Positions 50,523-62,150 of a DNA stretch of 64,000 nt are shown in pieces. This DNA is from Castanea sativa (taxonomy: Eukaryota > Streptophyta > Magnoliopsida > Fagales > Fagaceae). The notes beneath the pieces are model-generated. The model ran no database searches and was not told where the DNA came from. It worked only from the letters and a program-made list of their open reading frames with translations. Each line of letters starts with the position of its first letter. Within the stretch, counting starts at the first letter, position 1. The translations under genes and the position numbers were made by a program. The DNA lies in contig NC_134015.1 of assembly GCF_040712315.1 (NCBI RefSeq), positions 20,895,614-20,959,613 of the forward strand, given 5' to 3'.

Positions 50523-52888
50523 TTCAGTTTGATGGATTCCAAAAAGAGGCTATACAGATGGTGAAGCCAGCAAAGGGAACCACCACACTTGTGTTCATAT
50601 TCAAAGAGGGTGTCATGGTTGCTACTGATTCTCGAGCTAGCATGGGAGGCTATATCTGTATGTTATTTCTGTTATTTCTTTTTTCCTATCTTGCATATAA
50701 TTATATATGGGTTTTGGATGCTGATTTTGTACATATCAATATCTTTATAGAAACTAGACTTGTTGTTGATGATCATGCTTATGTCTGTAGTTACACAAAC
50801 ATGCTCACAGTTAGCTTGGTATTATAAATTATCCTTTGTTAGTTAACTGGAATAGCATGTATTAGTTCCTTTTCGAGATAATTGACTAATTAATGTTGCA
50901 AGTAACATTAATCGTAGTGTTCAATTGCATTGTCTAAAGTGGATGGGAAATGTCATGTTGCACTTACTCTTTCTTTCCTTATCTTATCAGCATCACAGTC
51001 TGTAAAGAAAATCATTGAAATCAATCCTTACATGCTTGGCACTATGGCCGGAGGAGTCGATCGTCAATTTTGGCACGAAATGCAGGCATTAAGGTAATGT
51101 ATTAAAATGATTGTCTTGTTTTCCCTAGATTCGTAACATATTTTTTCGAGGCATGTTGGCTCCAAATCATTTGAGTCGGTGAGTGTATAACGATTATTAT
51201 AACTTAGTATCGTTAGCTTTATGCCGTTCGCTTTGTAGTGTTGATCTTATCGGGAAAAGTCCAATTTGTTAAGCGAACCTTTTTAGTATAGTGAAGTCTT
51301 ATTGCTTTGTATATACATTAGGCAGCTAGAAATTGGTGTAGTGGTGAGGGTTTCTACATACTGGATTATCTTGACTAACAAAAAAAGAACATTTATTTTC
51401 ATCATAAAACTGATTCCTTAGTTCTTTTCGAAGATGGATAATGGAAATGGTAGAAATAATAATAATAATCCCTCCCAAAAAGGAAATATAATTTGATTTG
51501 TTAAATAGTCACTTCTAATTTGACTGTTTATGCAAAGTCGATTAGGCATTTTACTTGAATATTTAAGTGGTGGCTGATCCAATGCCCACTGAAGAGACCA
51601 TAGCCTAGCCATAGAAAATAGCCTGGCATGCCTTGGTGTGAATATGTCATCACAGGCAATGCCCATTTTTTAAGTAGCTTTAAAACCCAATATTATGTGT
51701 TTTTCTTCTTTTGTCACTTCCTAATTGACACTTTTCTTGGCATTATTTGGTGCCGATTGCAGGAATTGGTCAAACAAGCGGGATCATTTCGATTACGGGA
51801 GCATCAAAGCTGTTGGCAAACATTCGTACTCTTACCGTGGAATGGGTGCATGCGTTGGGACCATGATTGCTGGATGGGATGAGACGGTAAAGACATATGA
51901 CTGTATCATGTTATGTTTTCACATTATCTTTTAATCAGACTCTTGATATTTGTATTTTCTATATGGTTGTAGGGTCCTGGACTATATTATGTGGACAGTG
52001 AAGGAGGAAGGCTCACCCTATGCTTATGGTGTCCTGGACAATGGGTGTGTGCTCTTTCCCCAGTATTTTACATTGCCTAATGTCTTCTTGAAATTTGTTG
52101 AAGGAAACAATGATTTTTGCATTTTTTACCTTATTTAGCATGAGATTGATTGGAAGTAGGTAGTATTACTTCCTTGAAATATCAGATATTAGAGCAAAAA
52201 ATTAAAACATATATTATTAAGGAAAGAAAATATAAAATAAAAGGACTGGGAAAATCCTTTCCTTTTGGACTTGAATTTTCCACCCATACGTGCTCGCTTC
52301 CTCCCAACTCCTCCCTGCTTTTTGCTTAGGTTTATGGATGTATGGGAGGACTGAATTGTGGGCTAAGTATTGAAATTTGAAAGAGTCCCTAGAATTTTGT
52401 AATTGCAGGCAAGAATGTAGGCACTTTGTTTTTACATATTCTGCACTTGATCAATTTATATAGCATACGATGTACAGGATGCTTGAGAATTGTGGTGTAA
52501 ATGGGGGATGCCACTATTTAGGAACTTGGCTGAACAGGCCAGCTTCACTCATTTTGTTTATGCAAGTTTGTCAATTTGTACTTGTATGACTTCCATAATC
52601 ATAGGTGCATGCCGCCTTATCCTATTTTTCCATATTACTGTGTGCTTTGAGTCAAATTGAGCCACCGCCTTTTCTTTCCCCCTCTCCCCGCTCCCCTTCT
52701 TTTTCCATTAGCTTGCGGTTGTGGCATTTATTTACGAGTCAAATGTATACTTGAAATTTCTGTTTTCTATGGCACTGCTTACACCAGTTACCGGTATGAT
52801 ATGTCAATTGAAGAAGCTGCAGAGTTGGCTAGAAGGTCTATTTATCATGCAACATTCCGTGATGGTGCCAGTGGTGGAGTTGCTAGCG

Positions 52889-52922
<34 letters not shown>

Positions 52923-53103
52923 AACACCACACATCCATGATCACAGTATAATTTGGACTTGTTCTTTTTATCAGTTTATTTATGTGGGACCTGATGGATG
53001 GAAAAAGCTCTCTGGTGATGATGTTGGAGAGCTTCATTACCACTACTATCCAGTTATGCCGAGCACAGTGGAACAGGAAATGGTTGAAGTAACTGGGGCA
53101 TAA
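50523..53103 (+). pseudogene. PBE1: 20S proteasome beta5 subunit (PBE) copy, 5'-truncated and frameshifted
   Basis: Exons: about 50523-50657 (FDGFQKEAIQMVKPAKGTTT, with the catalytic Thr after KG), 50991-51093 ([20 protein letters not shown]), about 51751-51886 (YRGMGACVGTMIAGWDET), 51973-52044 (GPGLYYVDSEGGR, then SPYAYGVLDNG in another frame), 52788-52888 (YRYDMSIEEAAELARRSIYH) and 52975-53103 (GPDGWKKLSGDDVGELHYHY, TAA). This is the chymotrypsin-like subunit of the 20S core. Lesions: no first exon; small losses around QFWH in the second exon; the third exon is preceded by TTTGG where AG is expected and its start is frameshifted; about 11 residues are missing between EGGR and SPYAYG with a frame change; and there is an extra T at the start of the last exon. 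Introns are retained, so it is a DNA-level copy, not a retrocopy. Confidence 0.88.
52889..52920. repeat. (CT)n microsatellite
   Basis: About 14 CT units at the start of the last proteasome intron, beside the donor. Confidence 0.95.
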
Positions 53104-53503
53104 AGCTCTTGCTGAACTTGGACTCTGCTATAGATGTTTTCTCCGTAGGAGATGGGGGCCTAAAATCCTTTAAGCACATGCATTTCCAGTTGGTCTTTGA
53201 AACAATTTATAGATAGACTTGTCTCTAAGGTTATATCACTTATCAGAGCCCTATGATTCATGGCTGTGTAGTGTTGTTGGACAGACTATTGTTGCTGATT
53301 GTTCTGGAGTTTTAATTAAATTCTATTTGGTTTTACCATTTTTTAGTCTCTATTCATTAATGTACCTCTAAGCATAGTTGTTAGTATTGTATGATACACG
53401 ATATGTATTGTGTAAAGTTTCGTATAGTAAAGGTGTATAAGAAGTGTTCATGAATCGTATGATACATTGTGTGTATCATATGAATCTTATCATATCGTAT
53501 AAG

Positions 53504-53504
<1 letters not shown>

Positions 53505-53548
<44 letters not shown>
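53505..53548. repeat. (ATT)n microsatellite
   Basis: About 14 ATT units. Confidence 0.97.
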
Positions 53549-53780
53549 GGTTTGCAATTTGCACTTTTATTTGAATCTAACAAGTTGTTATATTTTTTTT
53601 GGATATAAAATTACTAGGTACTTAATTTAGTCTAATAAAATGACAAGTCCATAACAACTTCACTTTCTTATTTACAATTTTTTTTTCTATTCTATGAATA
53701 TTGAATTAACTGATAATATAATTGTTTTTTTTATTTTTATCATTATTTTTATAAGTCTAAGAAACTAGAATGCCAAGAAG

Positions 53781-53784
<4 letters not shown>

Positions 53785-53836
<52 letters not shown>
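53785..53836. repeat. (AT)n microsatellite
   Basis: About 26 AT units directly abutting the LTR at 53837. Confidence 0.97.
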
Positions 53837-53839
<3 letters not shown>

Positions 53840-54605
53840 AAGTGCACAATTGCACCCAAACCTAAAGACAAGCGTGGGCTCAAGCCCAATGAGCCTTAAA
53901 CAATAAAAGTTGTAGAGTGTGGATTTGAAATCTAGGTTAGGGATGTTGGAAGCTTAATTAGCAGGTTAAAGTGTTATAATCTATGCAAATGATAAACAAA
54001 TATGACAAGGGAACCTCCTTGGACGTAAGCCGAGGACAATTTGTATATTATTTCTCCTTTTATGCCAAATATTACAGTTCTTAGTTCTTCTTCTTTTTTA
54101 GCTCTCTCCCCCCCATTCTTTCCTCTCGTGTCTTCTTAAATACTTCTTCTTCTTCCTTATTTCGTCCACGTGTCACACAAATCTTATCCTTCGATCCCCC
54201 TCTTCCACCACCTTCTTGAAGTCTTTAAATAATAGCAGGAAGGTTTGAATTCTACTGTCCAGAGGTTATTTCCCCATTAATGCAGCCAGGGAGGTAGGTG
54301 CAGGGTCTTTAATGTGGAGGTAGCAGCATTTTTCAGAGATATTTCTCTCACACCGCTGCGTCGAGAGGGTACTTGAATCCCCCTCTTACCCAATAGTTTT
54401 TCCAGAAGTCAGTTTTTAACCTTCTTGGCAAGTCCCAGGGTCATCGCCAGGCCTGTTCGAGGAGTCATTCCTCCTCGGACAACTTCTCGGACCTTCGCAG
54501 TGCAGGCTGACTTGTGGGCCTAGAGGCCTTTAATCAAAAACAAACTGGTACTCGTCAATAAAGCCCAAGGCCCAAATGTTTGTTTGGGAACTTTTACCCT
54601 CCACA
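53837..54605 (-). repeat. 3' LTR of the gypsy element
   Basis: On the plus strand it starts TGTAAGTGCACAATTGCACC and ends CTTTTACCCTCCACA, i.e. TGTGGAGGG...CTTACA on its own strand, about 769 bp. The left limit is sharp against the AT repeat. The right limit is inferred from the CA end and the adjoining purine tract. The other LTR is not in the window. Confidence 0.75.
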
Positions 54606-54624
54606 ATAGCCCCTCAAAACTTTA
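54606..54624 (-). other. Polypurine tract before the gypsy 3' LTR
   Basis: On the minus strand TTTTGAGGGGCTAT comes directly before TGTGGAGGG, the expected place for second-strand priming. Confidence 0.65.
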
Positions 54625-55102
54625 TTTTTCCCCTCATCTGAGGAGAGAAATAGAGTTTTGATTCGACTAGAATACCTCCTACACGCTTTGTACCACCACT
54701 TGTGTACGGGTCCTGTTGTTCCCTGAAAAACACTTCTGACGCTTTGAAACCCGAAGCGCGCGCATTTATGACTGCAAGTTATATCCTGTTTCCCACGTTC
54801 AACGGTGAGATGCAGATCCAACGCTTCAGGTTGCCCCCTGAAAATTTGAGCGGGACAAATTTAATTTCGAGGCCGCCTCCCGCACGTCAAAACGTATGGG
54901 AACCCGCGCCTTCATTCATCTCTTCAGCAATCAATCGTATCAAAGTATCAATCATCATCTTTTCTCTCCAGAAATTCGTGAAGAACCGCATAACCCACTC
55001 CAATGTTTTTTGCTTTTCTTTACTCCTTCCTCATCGGTTTCTGTCCTCGGCTCCCATCTAGACTCCCTTTCTTCTTAAAAGTTTCCTTTTTGCTTCCTCC
55101 AG
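54625..55102. other. Untranslated stretch upstream of the antisense gene
   Basis: Between polypurine tract and the antisense ATG. The plus strand is pyrimidine-rich near 55010-55100 (CTTTACTCCTTCCTC), like a leader. No promoter element is recognised with confidence. Confidence 0.4.
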
Positions 55103-57625
55103 ATGGGTAGATTTAAGTGTTTAGTTGATTCTGACATCGGTATGGAAGGGTTTAGGGCCAAATACCAGATTCCCAATGACGTAGGTCTAAAATACTGCCC
55201 GGTAGAAGCCGTAGGAGGCGCTAGAAAAACGAGAGAAGTCATCATTCCTATGATCGCCTTCATAGAAGGTGGAATGACTCTCCCTATGAGAAATGTAACC
55301 AGGGAATACCTCTGCAACCATAGGTTATGCCCAGACCAGTGCGCACCAAACGTGTTTAAGGTCTCAGGTAGTGTCGACACTCTAAATGAGCAGATGGGCC
55401 TGAACCTCACATGGCACGATGTTGCCTTTATGTACGAATGCCACAAACTTAAAAAATGTAGGGTATTACATTAAGTCGCGGTCTAGTGTAGTTAGGTTGG
55501 TTTCCTGTCTGCCTAAATCCAACAAAGGCATGAAGGATGACTACCTCATCGCCTCAGAAAATTGGTACGACGGTCCCCACTGTCCAGTCGAATGGGAAGA
55601 ACCAGGTGTGACTCCTCAGGTGTTAATTTCCTTAACACGTGATTCAACCCCACCGCTTTTTACTGCTTTAATCTTTATTGCTCGCTATTGCTTCTGATTT
55701 TTATTTTTACTACTAATCTGACCACGTTTGTCTTTTCGGATGTTTCTTTTTACAGATAAACAGCACGTACACCCATGCCTGAGCTTTTGCAACATCACCG
55801 ATCTAAATCGCGTCCTTCGCTCAGAAGTCTTTGTAAGTGAAGATCTACAAATGAGAGCAGCACATTTGATATTAGGATATGATCCTATATCCTCGGACTT
55901 CCAAGAGATAGAAAACGCAATTATTGCTGGGGACAAACGACGAAGAAGGATAAACGTCGCACGACCAACCTAACACTATCCTATACACCCGCCCCATCGC
56001 AGCAATCCCTATTTCGGTGCACTCTCAGACGACCACCGCCCAGGAAGAGCAAGCGTCCTCGCCGCACTCGTTGGACGAGGAGATAGACCAGTTTCAACTC
56101 GAGAACGTCGCAAGACCTCGAGGAAACTCGTTTGTCATACTCTCGGACGAGGAGGGCGAGCCCGCCGAGACTTCCAGGATAGCAGGTTTGATAGTTGCCC
56201 GCACTGACTCCAGCTCTGAAGAGGAAGAGATGGACACACTTAAAGGATTAATGCATAAGAGGGGCAAGAGAGTTGCCAAAAAAGGAGCAGGTGGGTCTCA
56301 AGTTCCCCCGTCCTTGCCCCCACCCCCTCCTCCCTCCAACCCCAAGCCTCTCGTCGCGGAGCCCAAGAAGAAAAGGAAGGGTGAGGCCGAGGAGGCTGAT
56401 AGGGAAAGTCAGTAAAAGCTGAAACAACAACAGCAACCCTAGCAGCAAAAGCTTGACAAGGCCAAGAGATGTGCGCCCTCAGTGGAAAGCGGGGAGAACA
56501 GGGACCTCGCAGAAGTGCGCCGAGCACCGGCTACCTGGTCTCCCGAGCTCAAGCTGGACGAGGCACCCATCTCTTGTCAGTCCAATATTAGGGCGTTCCA
56601 ACAAGGCCATGCCCTCCACCTGACCGATGCATTGGAACGTCCCCTTCTTCTGCCTAAGGACATGGAGGCTCTGGAGAAGATGAGCCAGCCTTATCTGTTC
56701 CTTTCACTAAAAAGGGACTTGGCCCTGGTAAGTTTCGAACCGTATCTTCACTTCATTTTTCATTGTATCTAACTGTTAGGAGACATTTTTATGCGTTTGA
56801 CCCTTTGGAATTCTGTCACAGGCCGTCCAGGAAGTCTTTGCTGCCGAGAAGTTTGTGGAGGATTCTCGGAAGAAAGTTGGACTGGAACTGGAGCTTCGGT
56901 TGGAGACCGAGAAGTCCCTAGGCCAGGCCCTCGCACAAAATGAGAAGCTCACCACACAGCTGGCGGAGCTAAAAAGGGAGAGGGATGGCGAGGCCAGCTT
57001 AAAGACGATGAAAACCCAGGTGGAGGGGCAAAGCAAGCTTTTTTGTCAGAAGGATGAAGAGTTCTCCAAAGCTCAGCAGGAGCACTCCGACTTGAAGAAA
57101 GAGCTTGCAAAGATGAAGGACGAGGCCCACGTCTTCAAGGACTCACTAGAGGCCGCGAAAAAAGCTGCTTACAATGAAGGGGTAGCGGTGACAGAAGACC
57201 AGCTGACAGAGGAATTCGCCGCGCAGTGCCGGGAATACTGCCAGCAAGTTTGGGGTGAAGCCCTAAATGTAGCAAGGGTTCCTCCAGTTTCCGAGCTGAG
57301 GAAGCCCGAGAACATTTGGCTTCCCCTAGACATACAGGAGATAGAAGAGCTTCCTCCTGTCGCCCTTGCCCTTGAGACAGCTCCTTCCATGCCCCCTCCT
57401 GTGATCCCAGAGCCCATTCCTGCTCCTACAGAACCTACAAGTTCCAATAAAGAGAAGGAATATGGTGAAGGTGCCAAGAAGGCAGCAAGCCAAAGTGCCA
57501 AGACTAACGTTACTCCACCAGTGGCGGCAGACAAGGGAAAACAGGTCCAATCCTCCTTTGAAATGGAACTAAAAGGCATCGAAGCTGGCAGCGCCTCTGA
57601 GCAAGACCCTCCTTCCAAAATTTAA
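55103..57625 (+). pseudogene. Antisense gene inside the gypsy element (gypsy-type transposon domain, coiled-coil tail)
   Basis: ATG 55103. The first part reads MGRFKCLVDSDIGMEGFRAK and contains the segment typical of plant putative gypsy-type transposon proteins (VVRLVSCLPKSNKGMKDDYL). An extra A at about 55450 shifts the frame. Introns are suggested by a donor after CCTCAG (55619) and acceptor TTTTTACAG (55756), and by a donor at 56728 and acceptor at 56821. Later parts are LNRVLRSEVFVSEDLQMRAA, an acidic/Pro-rich linker, KLDEAPISCQSNIRAFQQGH, and a coiled coil (56850-57180, ETEKSLGQALAQNEKLTTQL), ending TAA at 57625. Stops at 56413 (TAA) and 56440 (TAG) lie in a Gln run. Function unknown; such frames recur in this retrotransposon group. 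Confidence 0.75.
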
Positions 57626-58060
57626 GGCTGAACCTAGGACTCCTTTTTTGTAATTAAGACTTTCTTTGTAATGTATATTAAAAGCAATTAATGGAAGTCT
57701 GTCTCGTTTGATTTTCATTTGACTTGTATTTATTTTATTATTATTTTTACTATAAGAGTTCTCATTAGCACACAAAGAAAGAATGTGTGGAACAACTAAC
57801 TCCACTTTCAGTAGTTGAACTATTATAAATTTAAACAACAATACACATGCTTAACTTGTTCTTTACACATTACGTCTTAAGAGTATAACATGTGGGACGC
57901 AATGATGAACGCCTAACAAGCTAACTTAGAATTCAATTTGAGACATGAAGTGATCAAAAATACTTCATCAAAATCTTAACATTAATACGACATGGATTTT
58001 TGCTAGCATTTCTAAAGTAAAATGTTCAAGAACCTGACATAAACAAACTTTGTCTTGATG
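57626..58060. other. Spacer between antisense gene and tandem array
   Basis: AT-rich. The plus strand holds likely 3' UTR signals of the antisense gene (AATGTATATTAAAAGC near 57671). No gene. Confidence 0.45.
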
Positions 58061-58975
58061 GTAAGTACGACATCAATTTGTACAAGGCATATGGGCCGAG
58101 AACCATACATATTAATGTGATACTTAGAATATGTAACTTGAAACGTTAATTTCGCCAAAGGATGAGGTCCGAGGACCCTACATTACCAACTTTCTGCTTG
58201 ATACTTAAAAATTTGTAACTTAAGATGTTAATTTCCCCAAAGTAGAAGGTCTGTGGACCCGACACAACTAAGGTTCTGTTTAACAAATTTTAAGACATCA
58301 ATTTCCACAAGGCATGTGGTCCGAGAACCATACACGTCCAAGTTTCTGTTTGATACTTAATAAGTTATCAATTTCCACAAGGTATGTGGTCCGAGGACCA
58401 TGCATTACCAAGTTTTTGTTTGATATTTTAGAATATATCAATTTCCACAAGGTACGTGATCCGAGGACCATGCATTACCAAGTTTCTATTTCATATGTTA
58501 GAATACATCAATTTCCACAAGGTATGTGGTCCGAGGACCATGCATTACCAAGTTTCTGTTTGATATTTTAGAATACATCAATTTCCACAAGGTATGTGGT
58601 CCGAGGTTCTGTTTGATATTTTAGAATATATCAATTTCCACAAGGTATGTGGTCCAAAGACCATGCATTATCAAGTTTATGTTTGATATTTTAGAATACA
58701 TCAATTTTCACAAGGTATGTGGTCCGAGGACCATGCATTACCAAGTTTCTGTTTGATATTTTAGAATATATCAATTTCCACAAGGTATGTGGTCCGAGGA
58801 CCATGCATTACCAAGTTTCTGTTTGATATTTTAGAATACATCAATTTCCACAAGGTATGTGGTCCGAGGACCATGCATTACCAAGTTTCTGTTTGATATT
58901 TTAGAATATATCAATTTCCACAAGGTATGTGGTCTGAGGACTATGCATTACCAAGTTTCTGTTTGATATTTTAGA
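58061..58975. repeat. 70-bp tandem array with GGTCCGAGGACC palindrome
   Basis: The phrase CAATTTCCACAAGG recurs at 58299, 58369, 58439, 58509, 58579, 58632, 58702, 58772, 58842 and 58912. Spacing is 70 bp except one 53-bp unit that lost 17 bp around its GAGGACC half. Each unit holds GTGGTCCGAGGACCATGCAT. Older, more diverged units extend left to about 58061. Adjacent units differ by a few bases and are more alike towards the right. Confidence 0.93.
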
Positions 58976-59039
58976 AATTGTAACTTATAAGCCCAAATAT
59001 ATTCATAATTTGAACCACGAACAACAAAAGTGTCTTTCA

Positions 59040-60005
59040 TTAATAATAATACATTCGAAGGTTGTTTACATTCTACGGGCGTTGTACAATTTTTTCATCT
59101 AGATCAGCTAGTCGATATGACCCTATGCCTGCTATAGAAATGATACGATATGGTCCTTCCTAGTTTGGTCCTAGCTTTCCCCAAGCTGGGTTTTTGGCAT
59201 TACCCATAACTTTTCTCAACACCAGATCCCTAGGAGCAAGTGGTCTTAGCTTCACATGGGCATCATACCCTCGTTTAAGTTTTTGCTGATAATAAGCCAT
59301 TTGGACCATGGCGACCTCTTACCGTTCCTCCACCAAATCCAGGCTTTTCTCCAGGAGGTTGTCATTATCTTCTGGACTAAAAGAACTTGTCCTTAGCGTT
59401 GGGAAACCAGATTCTAAAGGTATTACCGCCTCGGCCCCGTAGGTCATAGAGAATGGTGTCTCTCTAGTGGATCTGCGCGGCATAGTTCGATACGTCCACA
59501 AAACATGCGGTAGCTCTTCTACCCATCTGCCCTTCGCGTCGTCCAGCCTCTTCTTGAGTCCACTGACTATGACCTTGTTAACGGCCTCGGCTTGCCCATT
59601 TCCCTAAGGATAAGCTGGTGTGGAGTTTTTGTTTATGATGCCCAGGTCACTGCAATGCTTCCGAAAAGCTCTATTATCAAATTGCACGCCATTATCTGAA
59701 ACAAGTGTATGTGGTACTCCAAATCTAGTGATAATACTTTTCCAAATAAACTTCTTGGAGTTGATATCCCTAATTTTGGCTAAGGGTTCAGCCTCGACCC
59801 ACTTGGTAAAGTAGTCGGTTCCTACAAGTAGCCACCTTTTATTTCCTACAGCCTTTGAAAAAGGCCCTACTATGTCTAGTCCCCACTGAGCGAAGGGCCA
59901 AGGACTGGACAAGGGATTAAGGACTCCCCCAGGTTGATGAATGTTGGGAGCGAACCTTTGGCACTGGTCACACTTTCTTGCATAATCCTGAGCTTCCCTC
60001 TGCAT
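59040..60005 (-). pseudogene. Gypsy integrase
   Basis: Zinc-binding end (CDQCQRFAPNIHQPGG), core with WGLDIVGPFSKAVG, GTDYFTKWVEAEPL and VSDNGVQF, then the C-terminal part (VLWTYRTMPRRSTRETPFSM, YGAEAVIPLE), to a natural stop at 59040-59042. In-frame stops: TAG at 59604-59606 (before GNGQAEAVNKV, Gln usual), TAA at 59319-59321, and TAG at 59160-59162 and 59073-59075 (before EGPY and NVNNLR, Trp usual at both). Integrates element DNA in active relatives; dead here. Confidence 0.9.
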
Positions 60006-60880
60006 GTTAGGCCATCAATATCCCTGAGTCAGAGCCCTATGGGCTAAGGACCTTCCCCCAATATGGCTTCCACAAATTCCCTCATGCAATTCTTCCAAAA
60101 GTGCCTCTGTTGACTCGAGGTGCACGCATAACAAGTATGGTTCGGAGAAGGAGCGTTTATACAGTTTCTGATCCTCGGATAGCCAGAAAAGAGGTGCCTT
60201 TCGACGGATCTTATCTGCTTCAGACTTGTCCTCGGAAGAATGTCGTTTTTCAGAAAGGATACCACAGGGTCAATCCAACTAGGTCCAGGCCTTATCAGAT
60301 GGACACGGGCTGCACTCAAAGTGGTGAGAGTTGGCTCTAGCAAATCTTTAACGAGGATAATCCTAGGCAAACACTGAGCCGAGGATGTCGCTAAGGTAGC
60401 TAACGAGTCTGCATGTGTATTTCCACTTCTAGAAACGTGAGAAAGGATAAAGGAATCAAATTTAGATTGTAAACGTTTGACCAAGGTCAAGTACTCTTGC
60501 ATTCTTGGATCCCTAGCCTCCATGGTACCTGTCACTTGGCCGACCACTAATTGAGAATCCGAGAACATATGAACTTCCTTTCCTTACGCACCATGTTCAT
60601 GCTGAACAAGACTGCTTCGTACTCAGCCTCGTTATTAGTTGCCGAGAATGCTAATCTCAAAGACTTTTCAAAAACAATTCCCTCAGGGGATACCAAAACA
60701 AGTCCGACACCAGACCCCCGTTAGTTGGCTGCCCCATCAACGGACACTTTCCAAATCGGTGGTCCTTTGTCCATGATCATGCCAACTGATTTTTCATCCA
60801 TGTGTGATTCCTTCATAGCTACTTCCAACAATGGTTCAACAAACTCCGCCACTAAATCTGCGAGAACCTAGCCCTTCACC
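60006..60880 (-). pseudogene. Gypsy second RNase H (archaeal-like) domain
   Basis: Reads GSGVGLVLVSPEGIVFEKSL, ATNNEAEYEAVLFSMNMV, FSDSQLVVGQVTGTMEARD and GNTHADSLATLATSS on the minus strand. TAA at 60721-60723 stands before RGSGVG, where Gln is usual. Several frame changes follow (e.g. near 60570). A duplicated RNase H domain after the retroviral-type one marks the Tat group. Confidence 0.85.
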
Positions 60881-61388
60881 GAGGTGGGCGGCATGTATTT
60901 GATATCAAAAGCCCCCAAAATAGTTCCCCATTTAACTCCCTTCCGAAGTAGTCAGCACTGTGTAACACTGACTTGAGAGGCAGTTGGGTCAAAACCACGA
61001 CGGTGTGGGACTGGAAATAGTAAGGAAGCTTTCGCGTAGCATGAACTACGGCCAGAAGTGCCTTCTCCAAGGGTAAATAACGCACCTCAGCCTCATTTAA
61101 GGACTTGCTGACATAATAGACCGGTCTTTGCACCCCGCCGTCGTCCCTTCTAAGGACCAGGCTGACTACATGGACGGCAACAGCTAGGTACGCAAACAGG
61201 ATTTCATCCACCTCCGGCCGAGACATAATGGGTGGCCGGGAAAGATATTCCTTGAGTTGCTGGAAACCTGAAACGCACTCCTCGGTCCATTGGAATCCTT
61301 TCCATTTATTCAACAGTTGGAAGAAAGGTCTGCACTTGTCAGTTGACCGAGAGATAAATCTGCTGAGAGCAGCAATCCTTCCGGTCAA
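60876..61388 (-). pseudogene. Gypsy RNase H (first) domain
   Basis: FFQLLNKWKGFQWTEECVSG, SLVLRRDDGGVQRPVYYVSK and EVRYLPLEKALLAVVHATRK are the usual RT-linked RNase H landmarks of plant gypsy elements. Frame changes separate it from RT upstream. Confidence 0.88.
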
Positions 61389-61442
61389 CTTCTGAACTTC
61401 CTTTGGATTCCGAGGTGGCTGTAAGCCTTGGATGGCTTTGAC

Positions 61443-62150
61443 CTACGCCGGATTCACCTCTATTCCTCTGTGAGTCACCATGTAGCCTAGAAACTTTCCG
61501 GCACCTACCCCAAAAGAACACTTTGAGGCATTAAGGCGCAGCTTATACTTTCTAAGTATTTGAAAGGCGTCGTCTAGATCTTTCAAGTGCGTGGGTATTG
61601 TCTTACTCTTCACTACCATATCATCCACATATACCTCAATGGTTTTTCCAAGTCGTGACTCAAACATTTTGGTCATCATCCTTTGGTAGGTAGCCCCTGC
61701 ATTCTTTAACTCGAATGGCATCACTTTATAGTGATAGTTTCCTGTTGGAGTAATGAAGGCAGTCTTCTCCTGATCACCCGCCGCCAAAGGAATTTGGTGA
61801 TAGCCTTGAAAGGCATCTAAAAAGCTCATCCGAGGATGTCCGACCGTGGCATCCACAAGCTGATCGATGCGTGGCATCGGGAACAAGTCCTTTGGGCAGG
61901 ACTTGTTCAAATCTGTGAAGTCCACACACACTCTCCACTTTCCGTTCTTCTTTTTCACCACAACTGTGTGCGCCAATCACTCCAGGTAGAAAACTTCTTT
62001 AATAACCCCGACCCTCTTGAGCTTGAGCACTTCTTCTTTAACAGCCTTAGAGTGCTCTTTGGAGGCACGCTGAGGTGGCTACCTTCTAGGAACAATAGCA
62101 GGGTTGACGTTTAGATGATGACAAATGAAGCTTGGGTCAACCCCCGGAGC
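61443..62150 (-). pseudogene. Gypsy reverse transcriptase
   Basis: [52 protein letters not shown] and [10 protein letters not shown]: the catalytic YVDD is intact. TGA at 61977-61979 stands before [10 protein letters not shown], where Trp is usual, so the N-terminal part is cut off from the rest. Confidence 0.92.

Larger units (their letters stand above)
53104..53836. other. 3' region of the proteasome copy and microsatellites
   Basis: Probable 3' UTR to about 53340. Then CGTATGATACA-type short repeats (53385-53500), an ATT repeat (about 53505-53548), and an AT repeat (about 53785-53836) into which the gypsy LTR is inserted. Confidence 0.6.

Noticed and set aside
45600..53900. Helitron ends (5' TC, 3' hairpin plus CTRR) around the gene-fragment run
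   Set aside because: No convincing hairpin with CTRR and A/T flank was found by reading. The Helitron idea is kept only as one option in the findings.
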